64,000 nucleotides of DNA, from positions 7,517,249 through 7,581,248 of the forward strand of contig OZ038423.1 of assembly GCA_964036155.1 (NCBI GenBank), given 5' to 3'. This DNA is from Diploscapter coronatus (taxonomy: Eukaryota; Nematoda; Chromadorea; Rhabditida; Rhabditidae). Below the pieces are notes generated by a model that was not told where the DNA came from, ran no database searches, and was given only the letters and a program-made list of their open reading frames with translations. The position numbers were made by a program, and so were the translations under genes. The first letter of the stretch is position 1, and every line of letters begins with the position of its first letter. Below are positions 1 to 13,740 of the stretch, piece after piece.

Positions 1-897
1 TGTAAAACTGCAAATACTTAACTAATAACATAATGCCATGGTTTTAGCTATTTTTTAGCACTCATAAATTGATTTTTCTTCTTAGTTGTTAATTTTTATA
101 GTAAACTCTGCGATATTTTAACACCCACACTGTCAACCTTTAAAACCTTTGTGTTTGTGGGAGTACGTAAGTAGTTTATCTATCAGTAGAGTATATATTT
201 TAAAATGGTTCTTAATGCATTTTTATTATTTATAGCGGAATTGGAATTCAATTCTTCATTACACACTTTGACATTATTTCTACAGTGCTGTGCTATCCCT
301 TTTCTTTTTTAGAAGGTCCTCTAAAAATTGGTTTTTTTTTTCTAAATATATAAGATTTATTTAAAGTCTTTCGTTTATTCTATCGCAAATATTTTTAGAA
401 TACTTTTCTGGATGAAAAATAATTTTAAGATAACGCAAAGATAGGAGAAAAAGTTTATCAATTTTCCTCAAAAAACGATGTCGGACAGAAAAAGTGTTCT
501 ATACACATTTTATTTTAAAATTTTATCTTTAGAATCAGTTTCTCTCAAGTGTAAAATTACGATTCTTCCGAGTTCTTTTCATGAAATTGCTGTGGATCAT
601 TAAAGTGCAAATAGTAACTTCTTTCCAATCAAATAGGGAGATTACAAATATTGTCCTTGCAAAACTTCAGCTTTTGTTATTTTTAAATTATGCCAGACAA
701 TTCTGCTGCATAGTAAGTGTGTGCTTATTCTCGTTTCTTTGTTAAATTGACATTAGAACATGGAATTATCAAGGCTTAGCGACAGTATTCAACACAGCTT
801 TCATAAAGATTTAGACCATTTGTACTTGTATCACCAACTGCATTTTTCATTTCTTCTTTTTAGTTTTAAAATTTATCCAGTTTATAGAACTTTAGAA
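1..897. other. Left-edge flank, no gene seen
   Basis: AT-rich sequence without a convincing coding block on either strand. The only local feature of note is a good acceptor (ttctttttag, about 863-872), 25 nt before the ATG at 898. It could be an SL trans-splice site or the end of a 5' UTR intron of the secreted-protein gene that follows. Upstream sequence is presumably the promoter of that gene; no motif is convincing. Confidence 0.4.
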
Positions 898-1610
898 ATG
901 AAAGTTCAATTTTGCCACATCCTTCTTCGATATCTGTATTGCATAATGATAGTCGTAGATTCACTATCTGCTAGGCCTGAACATAGGATACGGTAGGTAA
1001 AATAAAGGAAGCCGCATGGTGTTTTTTAAATGATTTTTCATTTTTTCTCGAAGTTACATTTCGTTTTAGTAAATCTGATATGCAACCACGAGTAATTACT
1101 GGATTTGGGTTTGTAAGTACAGCAGGAAAAATCGCGCTAAAATCGGGGAAAGCGTTAACTGGGTTGAAAGTTGGAGTGAGCATTCATTGTTTACCTTTTA
1201 TATCGAAAATATATGATTTTCAGATACATAATGGACTTGATTATGAAATTGAAATGTCGTGTTATTCAAGGATCATAAATTGGAATCATACACAAAATTT
1301 GAAGCCTAACGAATGGTTTTTATTTGATTTTAGTAAGATTGTCGCAGACGTTAAATCTCATTCCATGCAATTTTTAGATACTGACGTTACGAAATATGAA
1401 GTTTTTTCGTGCAAAATTAACAACGAGAAGTGAACTTTTGAGTTAGTTGATCTTCACTTTGTCAAATTTAGATATGGCGTTCACTGGCAAGTGTACAAGG
1501 GATGGTTAGGAAATCGGTTTTGGTATATCAAACCATTTGGAATTTATCTGGGAACCGCTGACGGAACGATTTTATTACCATATCTCACTCATCGATTTGA
1601 ACGAAACTGA
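898..1610 (+). CDS. Secreted protein with SPH-like motif order
   Basis: Exons 898-992, 1070-1169, 1224-1429 and 1472-1610 join in phase to a 179-aa protein. Residues 1-24 look like a signal peptide, so the product is probably secreted. The mature part carries, in order, IHNGLDYEIEMSCYS, LKPNEWFLFDF, YEVFSCKI, HWQVYKGW and FGIYLGTADGTI. This order (N-x-L near the start, HC-like cysteine, Gly/Asn before alternating aromatics, a second cysteine, an F-x-V-Y strand, DGIYL-like end) resembles plant S-protein homologue (Self-incomp_S1) proteins. That assignment is inference. The start was chosen because it opens the signal peptide 25 nt after a strong acceptor. The last intron is needed to bypass a TGA at 1431. 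The 54-nt intron 1170-1223 has no in-frame stop and could be retained, adding 18 residues. Function is unknown. Confidence 0.6.
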
Positions 1611-4120
1611 GTCTCAAGTTTCAGAAAAAGAAGCTGTTATCATATGTTTTTTGAGAAAATAGACAATCAATGTTAAAGGCTTAGCATAAAATTTTCACAT
1701 CAAGAAAGTGGCACTAATATTCGGACTCTTCGTACCTGAAAGTGCCAGCAGTCACTTTCCTATGTGAAAATATTATTTGCCGAGTCATGCTCCATTTTCT
1801 CAGAGTCCACGTTATATACGAATAAATATTTCATTGAGAAACCCGTGAAAGCTTCTAGTTCCGAGTTTCTGCATTCTGTCTAATGCCTGGTTTAATTTTT
1901 GAGAGCATTTTTATTCCTCCACTACGATATTTCCTTTTCAGCAGCAATTTATCTAGTTGCACGAATATGAACAAGTCTGGAATGCAAGTTACATTACAGG
2001 CCTACGAGCGTATTCATACCATCTTGTAGATACATACGTAGTCGTACTCGCTTGTAGGCTATTGTAAATGGACAAATGGTCGTTCTCAGTTCTAAAGATC
2101 TTAAGTTTTCAGTCATTTTCGCTTTTATTAACTTCGAGAAAAAATTACAGGCCAATACAAGTTGTACATTTTTGTATAGAAACCTCCCCAAAAACATTTG
2201 TTTCTTCGAGTCTCTCAAAACCTCTTCGTTTGAACACTCTTGCCTCTGTTGATCATGTACATAATGCAAAAATGAGAGTCCCTCCCTGATGACAGTGTAG
2301 TGTAGCGGATAGTGAGTTTTTTTTCCCTATCTTGAACGATAAGCTAGAGATTTTTAAAAGTGTAAAAATGAGGCGTAGAGAATACCGAAACAAGTACTTT
2401 TCTTAGAAAAGGGTATTCGCTTATAAAATGCTACAAACCTGATAGCTTGTTGCTGAGTTGATTTGACTATCTGTTTCCTTTCAAATATCAATAGTTATTT
2501 AGTTGATCCCTCATTCACTCAGTCGATTTTCAGATTTCCTCTCTTCATCGCCTATCTTTTCACTTTTTTTATTGTTGATATCGTGTTTGTATCTGTTCTC
2601 TTGATTTGCCCGCTATTTCACTCATTCTGCATGCCTTTGTGCCATCGACGGGGTTTAGAGAAACGTAGATGTTACAGCAGAAGGATAGAGGAGATAAGAG
2701 AAGAGAGGCTGCAGGATCTGCCTCGACTTGAGCTTCTCTTTCAGGCAGTCAGACTCGACACCCACGCGGATTCGGCTTCCCTCTGCACCTCTATCCGATT
2801 TTTGCCAGCTGTTGCTTGGAATCCCCTATCTCCATTCTATGAATGCCATGAAACTCCTCATTCTTTTTCTCACTCCCATATTCTCTCGCGATTTTCTGCT
2901 CCTCTAATTCGCCTTCATCGTTTTTTGTAGACTTCTCGTTGTTTCGTGCACCGCTCAAATGGCAATCGATAATCAATAAAGAGATTCTAGAAGTTAGCAC
3001 GATTTGGAATGAAGAAAATGCAATTTAAAGTAGCTGAAAATCACGAATATTAGAAATTAGGAGTAATGGCTTGTAGACGATGATTTTTGCAATGAGTTTT
3101 ATTTACTCGTCGAGCACTTGAAATAAGGCCATACAAGAGTGGAAATTTGACATGTCGAAATAGTTACACTAAACGCGCCAAACTGATAATGATAGTAGAT
3201 GGGATCATTTAGAATAACAATGATAGGTCTTACGAAAAACACCATTATAAGAGAAATCATAGAATAAAATATGAAAACATGGTAAAGAGTGCCTAGAAAA
3301 TTTCGAACATAACAAGAAATGAAAATGGAATAGATTCGTGTATTTCAAGGCAACTCATTACTTTAGAGAAATGTGCAAATGTCAGCGCATTTTTGTGCAA
3401 TTTTTCGTTTTTTTTTCGGTGGCAGCAGCAGCAAGTTTCAGGTGGTAGAAAACGAATTTCTGATCTTACAATTTTCACGTGGATGATACGATTTCAGATG
3501 TCATCGCGCTATTTCTGATGGTCTTTCTAATGTAAGGGAAATTTTGACGATTCAAAATTCGAATCGCAAATTCGCCAGATTTCAGATGGTAGAAGCGAAC
3601 AATGTGATTAATGATAAATGCAAATAATATAATTCAAAGACATACGAGAAAAAATTCGATCGACTAAAAATGCAAAGAAAATTATTACGATAAAATTCGA
3701 TCGCTAATCAAGTCTACTTATTGGAGAAAAATCAAACGGGCGAGAATTTTATTATGCAAATAATAAAACTGCGGATGTTTTGAAAGAATGCGTGCTTCAA
3801 AACAATTGCAAACATAGAAAGTTAGAAAATTTCGAAAAGAAGAAAATAAACGAGACTAGAGTTTAGGCGATGAAAAATGAGCACAAGAGCAGAAAAACGT
3901 TGTGGGATATTACGCTTCACGATATTATGAATGGGGGTTCCTAAAATTTGTACAATTTTAATTCTTATGCTATCATTGATAATATCGTTAACGTGCAAAT
4001 GAACCAATTAACCAAATATACAAGCGGCGACGGGATTTTCTGTGATTTTTTCCTGTAAATAGATATAGTTGAATGACGAATGCATGAATTATCGAGTTTC
4101 CATCAACATCCCAATACGCT
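1611..4120. other. Intergenic between secreted protein and unc-15 3' end
   Basis: Two genes converge here. AATAAA-type signals for the left gene (about 1820) and, on the minus strand, for unc-15 (TTTATT on the plus strand near 3750 and 3100) are visible. A 155-codon plus-strand frame at 2463-2930 lies in a pyrimidine-rich, locally GC-richer stretch, but it has no recognisable domain, looks unlike the neighbouring genes and is not called. Confidence 0.4.
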
Positions 4121-7100
4121 TCAATAATCATCGTCCGTAACGTAGATCTGAAATGTTCATGTTAAAATAGGAGTTTTAGAGTGCTGATAAAGAGCGATAT
4201 TGGATTGACTTTAGAAGAAGCATTCAATTATCGTTGCAGGTAAAGAGGAAAGTTATTATTTCATGTGGTTTGTATACCAAAATTTAAAAATCCTCGTCTA
4301 GATTTAGCTGGAAATCAATTCATGTTGGATGATTCAACCGAATTCAACTCAACGCTTACCTTGGATGATGATTTTCCGCCAACAACACTCGAGCGGTGCT
4401 TGGCTCGGATGAGGTGGAGACTGGATTCGGCCTGGTCGGCACGGCCCTCGGCATCCTCCAATTCGTGTTGGTATCGTCGGACGCGTTGCAAGTTCTGCAT
4501 CGTCACTGCCTCCTACAATAAGAATGATCATGCCTTTACGTCTTTCTTGTTATACTGACCGATTCCGAGAGTTGCCTCTTCTGGATGTTGAGTTTCTCGA
4601 GGAGTCTATCGGCAGTATCTTGAGCCATGACGTAGTTCTTGTGCTCCTCGTCGACCAATTGCTGGACTTCCTTGATTCTCCTGTCCTTCTTGCGCAGAGC
4701 ATTCTGGGTTTCCTTGTGTCTGCAAATTGGTTAGTAGTCGACAATCCAGTAAAATATTTTAGAGTTCTTGTTTACCTGCGGGTTTCCTCATCGAGGGCGG
4801 TTTCCAAATCACGGATGCGGGTCTCGAGTTTAGCGATGACGCGCTTGCCACCCAACAGAGCAGCGGCCTCGGCTTCCTGGATCTGGACCTGGAGCTGCTT
4901 GACCTGTTCCTCGAGGGATCTCCTGAGAGCATCGATCTTCATCGAGTGCTCCTGCTCCTCGTGCAGTTGCTCGACAGCGCGGGCAGCATCGGCCAGAGCG
5001 CGGTTGGCTCGCTCATCGGCGGCGTGCAATTCCTTGGTCACCTCGTCCAAATCGGCCTGAGCGGTCGACAGCTCGGTCTCGAGCTTGTTCTTGATCGAGG
5101 TGAGGTTGTTGTTGATGGAAGTGAGGTCGGAGATTCTGGAAGAGGTTCGATATGGTCACTTATTACAGGCAATATGATTTCTTACCTGCCGTTAGCCTCT
5201 TCCAGATCGATTTCGGCCTGTTTGCGGGCACGGATGGCATTGTCGAGAGCGGTCTTGGCCTCCTCGAGTTCGGCAGAGAGGGCGGCGACCTAGAAATGGC
5301 CACCAAATTATATGTTGTTTGTTAATTAAAGATTACCTTTCTCTGGGCAAGAGCATATTGGTCGAGCACTTGCTGGAGTTGTCTCTGGGTGTCTTCCAAA
5401 GAAGCCTGCAGAATCTTGAGCTGTTCGGACTGCTTCTTGATGGTCTTCTGGGCCTCGATGTTGGCACTGAAATTTTCAATTTAGTTTCAATGAAATATTA
5501 TGTCGCCGAGTATTGTAGCCGCGCGACAGAAGAATTGTTCGCTGACGAAGGGTGCAAGTTAGAACTAATTTGAGCGAAACCAATGCTCATTTCTTTTCTT
5601 GCTATTCTTTTTTTTCTCCCTTGTTTCTGCTCTGAGCATTGGACATCTCACAAATTGACGCACTCTTGCCCACTTTGCATGCGAGCAACTCTTTTTCATC
5701 CTACGCATACAAGAGTTTTAGATTAGCGGTGCATAGTTGCGAATAGTTTATAATCTGGAATTCTCACTCATTTCAGAGAAAAGTAAGGTGTTTTGCCTTC
5801 TTTCTGAATCGCGGTTCTAGTGTGAATAGAAAATCCTTCTAGCATGAGATATAAACTATACTTCTTCTAGTGAATTGCAAACAATTGTGGAAGGTTGAAA
5901 TTTATGAGGGAAATTGTATCCTACCGGTTGAGGTTGTCGACGGTCATCTCGAGTTCGGCAATCTCGGCCTGGTACTTCTTCTTGAGGCGCGAGATCTCGG
6001 CCTGAAAAGCATCCATTATCGATATCTGACTGATTTTTTCATTGAATCTCGTGGAATTTATCCTTGTTGCATGGAAAATTTTGTTCAGTGAGCTAAGTAA
6101 ATAGAAATTTTTTCATCGAATACTGGGATGAAAATGATAAACACGGGATATTGCACTATCAGTTTGAATTCACAACAAATCGACAGTGCTCCTTGTCCAT
6201 CAAAATTCTAGTTCATGTAGTAGATCGCAATAAATTTTCGTCCACCTACCCTCATGCGCGCCTCCGCATCGGCGAGGGCAGCGGTGAGGCGATCGATTTC
6301 GAATTGCATGTTCTTGCGGAGAGCCTCGAGTTCTTCCTCCTGTAAATGACATCAATCACAGCTGGTTTGGATAGTAAATTTCCGACCTTCTCCTGGAGTC
6401 TTCTCTCCATTTCGATGCGGAGAGCCTGGAGTTCGGCGAGAGCTCTCTGAGCGCGGTTCTCGGCGTCTCTTCTCTGGGCGTCGGCCTCCTTGAGAGCAGT
6501 TTGGAGCTCTCTGATCTCTCCGGCCAGGCGGGCGTTCTCCAGATCCAGCTCGTGGAGCTTGCGGTTGGCATCGGCAAGAGCCTCCTTTGCCTCGTGCAGT
6601 TCGTCTGAAATCATCATTGTGATTCGTCGAAGTTCGGATGAATTTCAAAATGGCGTCTTACCGTGGAGCTTCTTGTTCTCGCGAGCGAGAGCTTCCTTCT
6701 GCTCCACGGCCTTCTCGTAGAGATGCTTCATCTTCTGCAACTCGGCATTGATTGCGCGCAGCTCGCGTTGGGCAGCCTCCAGTTCCACATTGAGTTCGTC
6801 GATGCGGACCTGAAAATTAAACCAGTCAGTACTTGTTGACTTCTTTTATTTTTGGGGTTTTATTCGGAAACTATGTTGAATCGCTATTGCTGACAATTGA
6901 AATTATACTTTCGGAAAGTTCAATATAATCGTTGGGATTAGTTGAAATAGTGTTTCACAAATTCAGTTCAATCACCAGCAGTTTTGTGATTTTGTTAGAA
7001 GATCGAGTTATTCTTGAAAGGATATGTATGCAGGAGTTGGATATCGATCCATTAGTGTTTGTTCGATTATCAGGATATGTTGATAGAGCATTATCGTTTC

Positions 7101-10100
7101 ATGCTTTATGCATGGCTATTTGGAGGACTATCATTTTGCAAATGGTTTGAATGACGATCTTCGAGCGGGAAATGAGAATGCTCGTTTCGCTTCTATCAAT
7201 TTGAAACCTACCTTGCATTCCTATATCAAAATCAAATGAGTCATTTTTATAGAAGTATTCTTTGTCAATTTTTACCCTCAAGCTCTTACCTTGAGTTCGG
7301 CGACTTGTCTCTCGAGTTGTTCCTTGGCGCGCTCCAAGATGGCAATGGTGTTCTGGGCTTTCTCGAGATCGACGATGAGAACTTCGACCTGGAATTTCGA
7401 TGATTATCAAATGTTGTCTCCTTGAATAAGTATTGCTCGAACCTCGGATTGGAGTCTGCTCTTGGCCTTCTCGAGCTGGCTGATCTTCTGAAGCATGATC
7501 TCGATCTGCTCCTCGTACTCGGCCTGCTTCTGCAGCATCTTCTTGCGCAGATCCTCGACCTCCTCGTGGTGGAGCATGACTTCAGCGTCGAACTTCGACT
7601 TCCACTGGGTGATCTCAGTGTTGGCCAAGTTCAGCTTGTGCTCAGCATCGGATCTGGAAATAGATTGGTCGAAATAAATAAGAAAAAGAATTCATTCGAT
7701 TTGTAGAAGAAAACATAAAGAAAAATCAATCATGTTGATGATTTACCTGGCAGCAGACTCCTCATCGAGAGCAGTGCGGACAGAGTCGAGCTCGAGCTGG
7801 ACGTTGTGCAGCTGAGATTGCAGCTGAGAGCGCTCCTAAACATTGAGCGTTTGTAAATTTGCTCTTCGATTTAGTTGACATTTTATTACAATTTATCACA
7901 ATTTTATCTGAATCTTTGACTACTTTTCAAATTTTAAATAAGTCATTATGATCGTCATAAGCACCAAATCTCATTAATTTTTCACAAAACATCGGCTAGA
8001 CTTTGCAAAAACGAAAATCTCAAAAGTCTATCACGCAAATTTCGATTAATTGACATTAGAAAACGGAGAATTTATGAGGCTTTTCTTGCGTAATAGAGAA
8101 TCCCTAATTATAAATTACATGCAATTTTCTGTTCGTATAATCTACTATTATGAGAGTTTAAGAATGATTCTTGAACAATTATCTATGGATAGATATTTGA
8201 AATTCCCTAATTCCTTTCTGAAAATTATTGTTTTGGACGAGCGCGACGCGTTTTACGTAGAACGCGCTTTGTTTGCCTAGAAAATATGCGCATCCCTAGT
8301 CACATTGAAATTTGAGATTCTAGCGCATTTTTGCCAGTGCCATTCATTTTCGCATTTCGGCAAATTTAGATAATCTTTCACTAACAGAATTTGTGCGTAA
8401 TGCTGAAATGGTAATTTTTTTTCGAAAGTTGGATAATTTTTGCTTCCGTCCGTTTGTTCGAGATCAAAGAATTGCTCCATAATATTTGAATTTTTAAAGT
8501 CAAAGATCGCGATGTGCAGAGAAGTTACTAGAATTACTCGGTAGAGTAGATTCATAATGAATTAGGAAGTTAAAAAACGCTCAATTCGAAGAAATAGTTA
8601 TTCCAAATAAAATTGTGATAAATTGAAGAAGTTTAACATAACGATAAAAATAACTTACGCGCTCAGCGTCTTCGAGACGGCGTCTGGCCTCCTCGAGCTG
8701 CTGGGCGAGTTGGTACTTGACGTGCTGCAAGTTGTCCAGCTGCACCTTCTGGTCGTGAACCTCCTAAAATTTTCGCCATTTTTTACTATTTTCTTCATTT
8801 TTAGTTTTTTTTCAGAAAGTTCTTTTTCCTGGAAAATTGGATTTCAAATCTTCGTTTTCCAATGAGATTGCATTAGAGTAGTTGTAGCAACTTTGGAGGG
8901 TAGGTAAACAGAATTAGGAAAACATCCGGATTGGGGGAATTAGATTGGAGTACGAGGATTTCTTTAATTGAAATACGAAATCGGTAAACTTTACGAAATT
9001 CGTAGATCAGTTTCTTTTAGTTATGAAAAATAATGACTAGCCTTGAGGAGGTCGTTGTTCTCGGCCTGCAGGCGCTGGCGCTGCTGCGCGAGATCGTTGA
9101 CATGCTTGTTCAGGTCTTCAACCTAAAATTTTATGATTATTATTATTATTATTGTTTTTTCAATCTTCAAATTCTAAAACTTTTTCTTTTCGTAATCTTC
9201 CAAAATAGTATGCAAAAGAACAACAGAGTTCATTATTCTGGATGACGCAAAAGTAGTTTCACTAAAGTAAATCCCATAGCAGTAGTCTGCTTTGCACGCG
9301 ATGTGCGTTCGTTCCATCTTGTTTACTTTTGCATTCATATTCAAAATTTGAATGAAACTCGAGTTATTTTTTTCGATCGATGATGCAAAAGTCTGCACGA
9401 ACCTTGTTTGCCAACTCGTTCGCCTGGGCCTCGAAGCGCTCGGCGGCCTTCTCAGCGTTGTGCTGAAAATAATACGTTCGGAGTTTTCAATTAACTTTAG
9501 AATAATATTCTTTTCGAATTTATTTGAATATTTCATGTTTTTTCTTTCAAATATTTTTATTATTTCATTTCAGTCCCTGTTGATTCAATTGTTATTTTTT
9601 AAGATCCATTTCTGCAAATCTAGAAAGTTAGCAATTTCTGCATTTGACAGTTGCATTTTGAAAAAGAAGAATAAAAGATCTGCTAAATTGAAACATGTGA
9701 ATGGAAATAGAGACTTCTCATCATCATTGCCTTTTTAGACTCGATTCATAAGTTGCAAAAATATTCTATTCTCTTTATGCATTTTTCTGCAAAATATTCT
9801 ATCTCTCTGCACACAGCAGGAAAGAATTTCGAGCAGTAGTATGAAATTATAGCGTAGGAATTTCACAATTACTTGATGATTGTAAAATCGAAATCAGAAA
9901 TTGATGAGCGATAAAAGTCCACATTTCGGCATTTTCCTATCAGCTGACTTCCTACTGTAACATTAGAATCACGTCATCTCCTTCATTTCTCTTCGCTTAT
10001 TTATCACATTTTTGAACTTCCGTTTTAAATCGAAGTTCGCTTTCTGATCTTGCGAAATATCGATGATCCGTCCGAATCGGACAATCAAATAGGCGATTTC

Positions 10101-13100
10101 CCTGCCGTTTCGCTGATGACGAATCTGCCCAAAGGCAAACTAGAGAAGATAAGGCAGAGATGCAGAGAGACGCCTGCGCTTTACAGCAGGACTGAAAGAG
10201 ATGAGGTGATGGCATCGTTGCAGAGCATGAATGGATCATATAGCGGATTTGAGACAATCGATAATCGATAAGCTTAAGACTTTGAAACGTATCATTGAAT
10301 GAGGATGAGTTTCGTGATTGCCTGAATATGAGATCTTTCATATGAATATGACCCAAATTGTTATGCTTCTGTGATTTTTGAATTTTTTCATCTTCAAAAT
10401 TCTCAAAATTTGCGATAAATTATCCCCAAGAACAAGAAATATTTGCTTATCTCATGATTAATCGATATTTGATCTCCGGCGCATTTAAAAGTGCAAAATA
10501 TCGTATGATGAATTTGCGCCGATTTCAGCGGTAAATCAGAGATGAAAAGATATGATAAATCTGGTGCTCAGCGTTTCTAACAGTTCCTTCTGATTGTTTG
10601 TGACTCGTTTCTGCAGAGAAAAAGATGTTTGTAGAGGATTTAGAGCAGGGGATACGACGCGTGGGATTTGATTTTTCTCTTCACATTTTTCTCCTGCGAC
10701 TTTCATGAGTAGAAAGCTGAAGAGTGCGGCAAAAAATAGGGCAGATGGTTATAATCCGAGCAAAAGACCCTCGAAAAATCAAAACTGAATGAATGAATGA
10801 AGTCAACATCTTCAAGATGAATCAGATGATTCCCGGACTTGAGAAATAATATGAAAACAGGGACTGTGAATGAAAGTTGGAAAATAGGGGAGAAAATCGA
10901 TATCTAAAAATCCTTACCTTGTCTTTCTGGAGCTGATCGATGGTGGCAGTCAGCTCGATGACTTCGTGCTGCAGGCGCTGGCGCTCGCGGTCGATCCTAA
11001 ATTTTTGATCTGCATCATTCTATTTTGCTTCTAATTTTCTAAAAACATGCAGAATTACTTTGGCAGAAGAAAGGATGTGAAGAAATTGCAGCCTTTAGGG
11101 GATCAAATCACAAAGGTCATCGATACCTTGCTACTATTTCGAAATGCTCATTCGTTTCTGATGGTTAATATTGTACAATCTTCTACAATCTTCAATTACA
11201 ATTACTTCTGCTTTCGCAAAGGCATTACACATTTCTTTTGAATCATTTTCACAAGCCGATAGAGCACTCGTTTCTATTTCGCTTTTTTCGGGTTTTTGAG
11301 TTGAAGTTTCTTATCAAAATGAAACGAAGGTGAAGCTCAAAGAGAAGGAAGAGATAATGGGATATCGAGAGGGATAAGAGAAGAAGAAATATCTCTGCCT
11401 GAAGCAACGCTGCTGTAAAGTGCCCCGAGGCAAAGAAGAAGCTGAAGATGGCAGAGGAAAGCGAGAGAAAAATGATGAAATACGATATCGATTGATTTTT
11501 TAGGGTTGAAAAATCGATAAATCGAAAAAATTCTCACTTGGAGTTCTTCTTCTGGAGCTGCTCGATCTGGTCTTGGTAGTCGAGGACAGCATCCTAAAAA
11601 TTAGATAGTGAGAACCTTACTTCATTTTTGCTTATGAGAATTAGTTCTTGATTTTTTGCCATTGAAAAATGAAATTCGTTCCTGCTCAATTATTTTTTCG
11701 AACGTTTGTTTCAATTTCATCGCAAACTTCTCGAATTGCCTCGCCGATTGTATCTATAGCACCCAAGGCTCACAATCAGGCAAAGGGTAAAGCCATTGTG
11801 CTTCGGTGCATTACACAGCGATTCTTTTCTCTGCACTCCCCTAATTCTCAACGATATCTCTCTGCCATTAGCGCATTCGATAAAACGTCTATTGATGAGC
11901 GATGCTCAAAACAATCGTAAAGGCGTAAATCGCGCATCGCATTGGAATATTCGTTGATGATAGACTATTATGAAATCTTGAATCGAATATCGTAAAGTTT
12001 GCACATTGTTTGAGAAGAAAATAATTGAAGACTACAATCTCCTTTGAAATGCTCAATGACTTGCTCAATTCTGATGATTTCATATCGCTGAAAAATTTTC
12101 CAATAACTTATTGAAAATGAACCTGGTGCTTCTTTCTGAGGACGTTCATGGCATCCTCGGATTCGAGCTGGGACTCCTCGAGCAGCTTGCGCAATTTGAG
12201 CAGCTCTCCCTCGCGCTTGCGGTTCGCTTCGATCTAAAATTCTACTAATTGGACGGATAATTTGCCACTTTCACATGTCCTCAGGCTAAAAATAACAACT
12301 GGAATAGTTCCTGCTTCTATTTTGATGTTCAACTAACTTGAATCTAAGATTTTTCTATGTTGGAATATGTGAGAGTTGCTCAATTTGATATGAGCTAGCG
12401 TGATGAATGTGTTATCAGGTCAAATGACACTTGAAGGTGAAGTGAATCAGATGGAATCTAGCTGAAAACTCTATTCTCTTTCTTTCCAATTCAAAATACT
12501 AGTTTGACTTTTGTACAATATCAACTTGATTTACTATTAGACCTAAAATCAGACGTGATTGAAAATTTTCAAATTGCTATTAATTTTTGTCACTTCTCTA
12601 CTCTCATCTTCATTATGCTATAACGTTAGACCAAATCATCAAGTTATTAGATTCTTTAATTTGCTGAAGAACGCGTTTTGAACTTGCCTGACTGTCGGTG
12701 GTTCCCTCAGCATCTTCGAGTCTGTCGGTGAGAGCGATCAGTTGGACGCTCAGATCGGCTCTCTCGCGTTCGATCTAAATTTGTCCATGCTTCATTTTAT
12801 AGTTTGACTTTTCTTTTGAACTTATTAATTTTGTTGTTTGCATTTGAAATTGCCCTCCCATTAATCTACTTCCTTATGAAGGGACTTCGGACGACAATTT
12901 CCTCTCTCGCTCTATCAAAGTTGCTCCTCTTCCCCTGATTTTTTCTACTTGAATATTCAAACAATTAGCACGTGATGAAACGGCGGAAAAAACTTCCTTG
13001 AAAGTTTAGATTTTGCATGGCTAATTAGACGCAATTATGATAATGATTATTTATTTACGGCAGCGGAGTGCAAATGGAGGATTTTCTTTGGAAAAGTATG

Positions 13101-13722
13101 GAAAAAATGCGTTCATTTTCTCACAACCTTTCTTTATGATTTTCTTCGTGGGTTTATTCGAATTTTTTCGGATATTTATTTGAATAGGAATAATAGACTG
13201 ACTCTGTTTCTCAATTCACGCTCGGACTCGAGATCCTCTTGCAGGAGGCGGATCTTATCCTGAAAGGAAGATTCATTACTGATCATGAGAATGTCTCATC
13301 ATTTATTATTTTGCAGATTCATTTTCTGCACATTTTTATCGTCACTCAATGACTTTTTGCTCTCAAAAATCCTTGAATCTTTTTGATGATGACTAGAAGA
13401 TAGTCAAGCGTTCAAAGAGCCTTGTATCAGGTCTCTAAGAACGTGGCACAAAACTTATTCGACTCGTTAACGAATAAAGTTTGAGGATCATCCAACGTTT
13501 TCTTGTTGTTGAAAAATTCTCTATGTTCAATTGAGTTCATGCTTAAAAATGTTGGGATTTTCAAAAGTTCTGGTTTTTTTTGTAAAAAATAAACCATGCC
13601 TCGAGTCTGGTGAGCGATCCGAGATCGGCAACGGACATGCTGCCGAACGGGGCGCCGAAGGCCGATGCCGACGGCGACTTGAGAAGAGCCGCCGACGGGG
13701 ATCGGTACAGAGATGCGGACAT
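4121..13722 (-). CDS. unc-15: Paramyosin
   Basis: Thick-filament core protein of body-wall and pharyngeal muscle, forming a parallel two-chain coiled coil. Twenty-two exons (minus strand, 5' to 3'): 13722-13600, 13259-13203, 12774-12688, 12233-12123, 11593-11538, 10996-10918, 9462-9403, 9122-9042, 8763-8659, 7835-7747, 7653-7443, 7388-7290, 6809-6662, 6604-6387, 6339-6250, 6001-5925, 5466-5337, 5289-5186, 5135-4776, 4719-4560, 4512-4360, 4147-4121. All phases close to 2625 nt, 874 aa, matching the family length (about 870). Residues 1-28 are a non-helical head with SPSA repeats ([13 protein letters not shown]), then a continuous heptad rod, then a short tail ending YVTDDDY, like the Caenorhabditis tail. 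Introns 1, 3 and 8 use GC donors (GAG|gcatgg, CAG|gcaagt, AAG|gctagt); every nearby GT would shift the frame. A cag directly precedes the A of A-ATG, so trans-splicing at the start is plausible. Confidence 0.96.
9997..10271 (+). other. Coding-like ORF antisense inside unc-15 intron 6
   Basis: Within unc-15 intron 6 (9463-10917) the plus strand is open from 10029 to a TAA at 10269-10271. The reading is hydrophilic and protein-like (for example [19 protein letters not shown]), and base composition is richer in G+C than the flanking intron. No ATG opens it early, so if real it would be a terminal exon of a nested gene or of an alternative transcript; a weak acceptor (atcgaag) lies near 10034. 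The opposite strand has a 119-codon frame in the same place that looks less protein-like. No family recognised. Confidence 0.3.
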
Positions 13723-13735
13723 TCTGCAATTGGAA
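13723..13735 (-). promoter_or_regulatory. Acceptor directly upstream of unc-15 ATG
   Basis: Read on the minus strand, ccaattgcag abuts A-ATG. It is either the SL trans-splice acceptor or the 3' end of a 5' UTR intron. The sequence alone cannot separate the two; no coding exon is needed upstream because the reconstructed N-terminus already matches the paramyosin head. Confidence 0.5.
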
Positions 13736-13740
13736 TTTAA

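Noticed and set aside
2463..2930. 155-codon plus-strand ORF
   Set aside because: Hydrophobic and Ser/His-rich, no domain, no splice partners, overlaps an opposite-strand frame; lies in the 3' flank of two genes.
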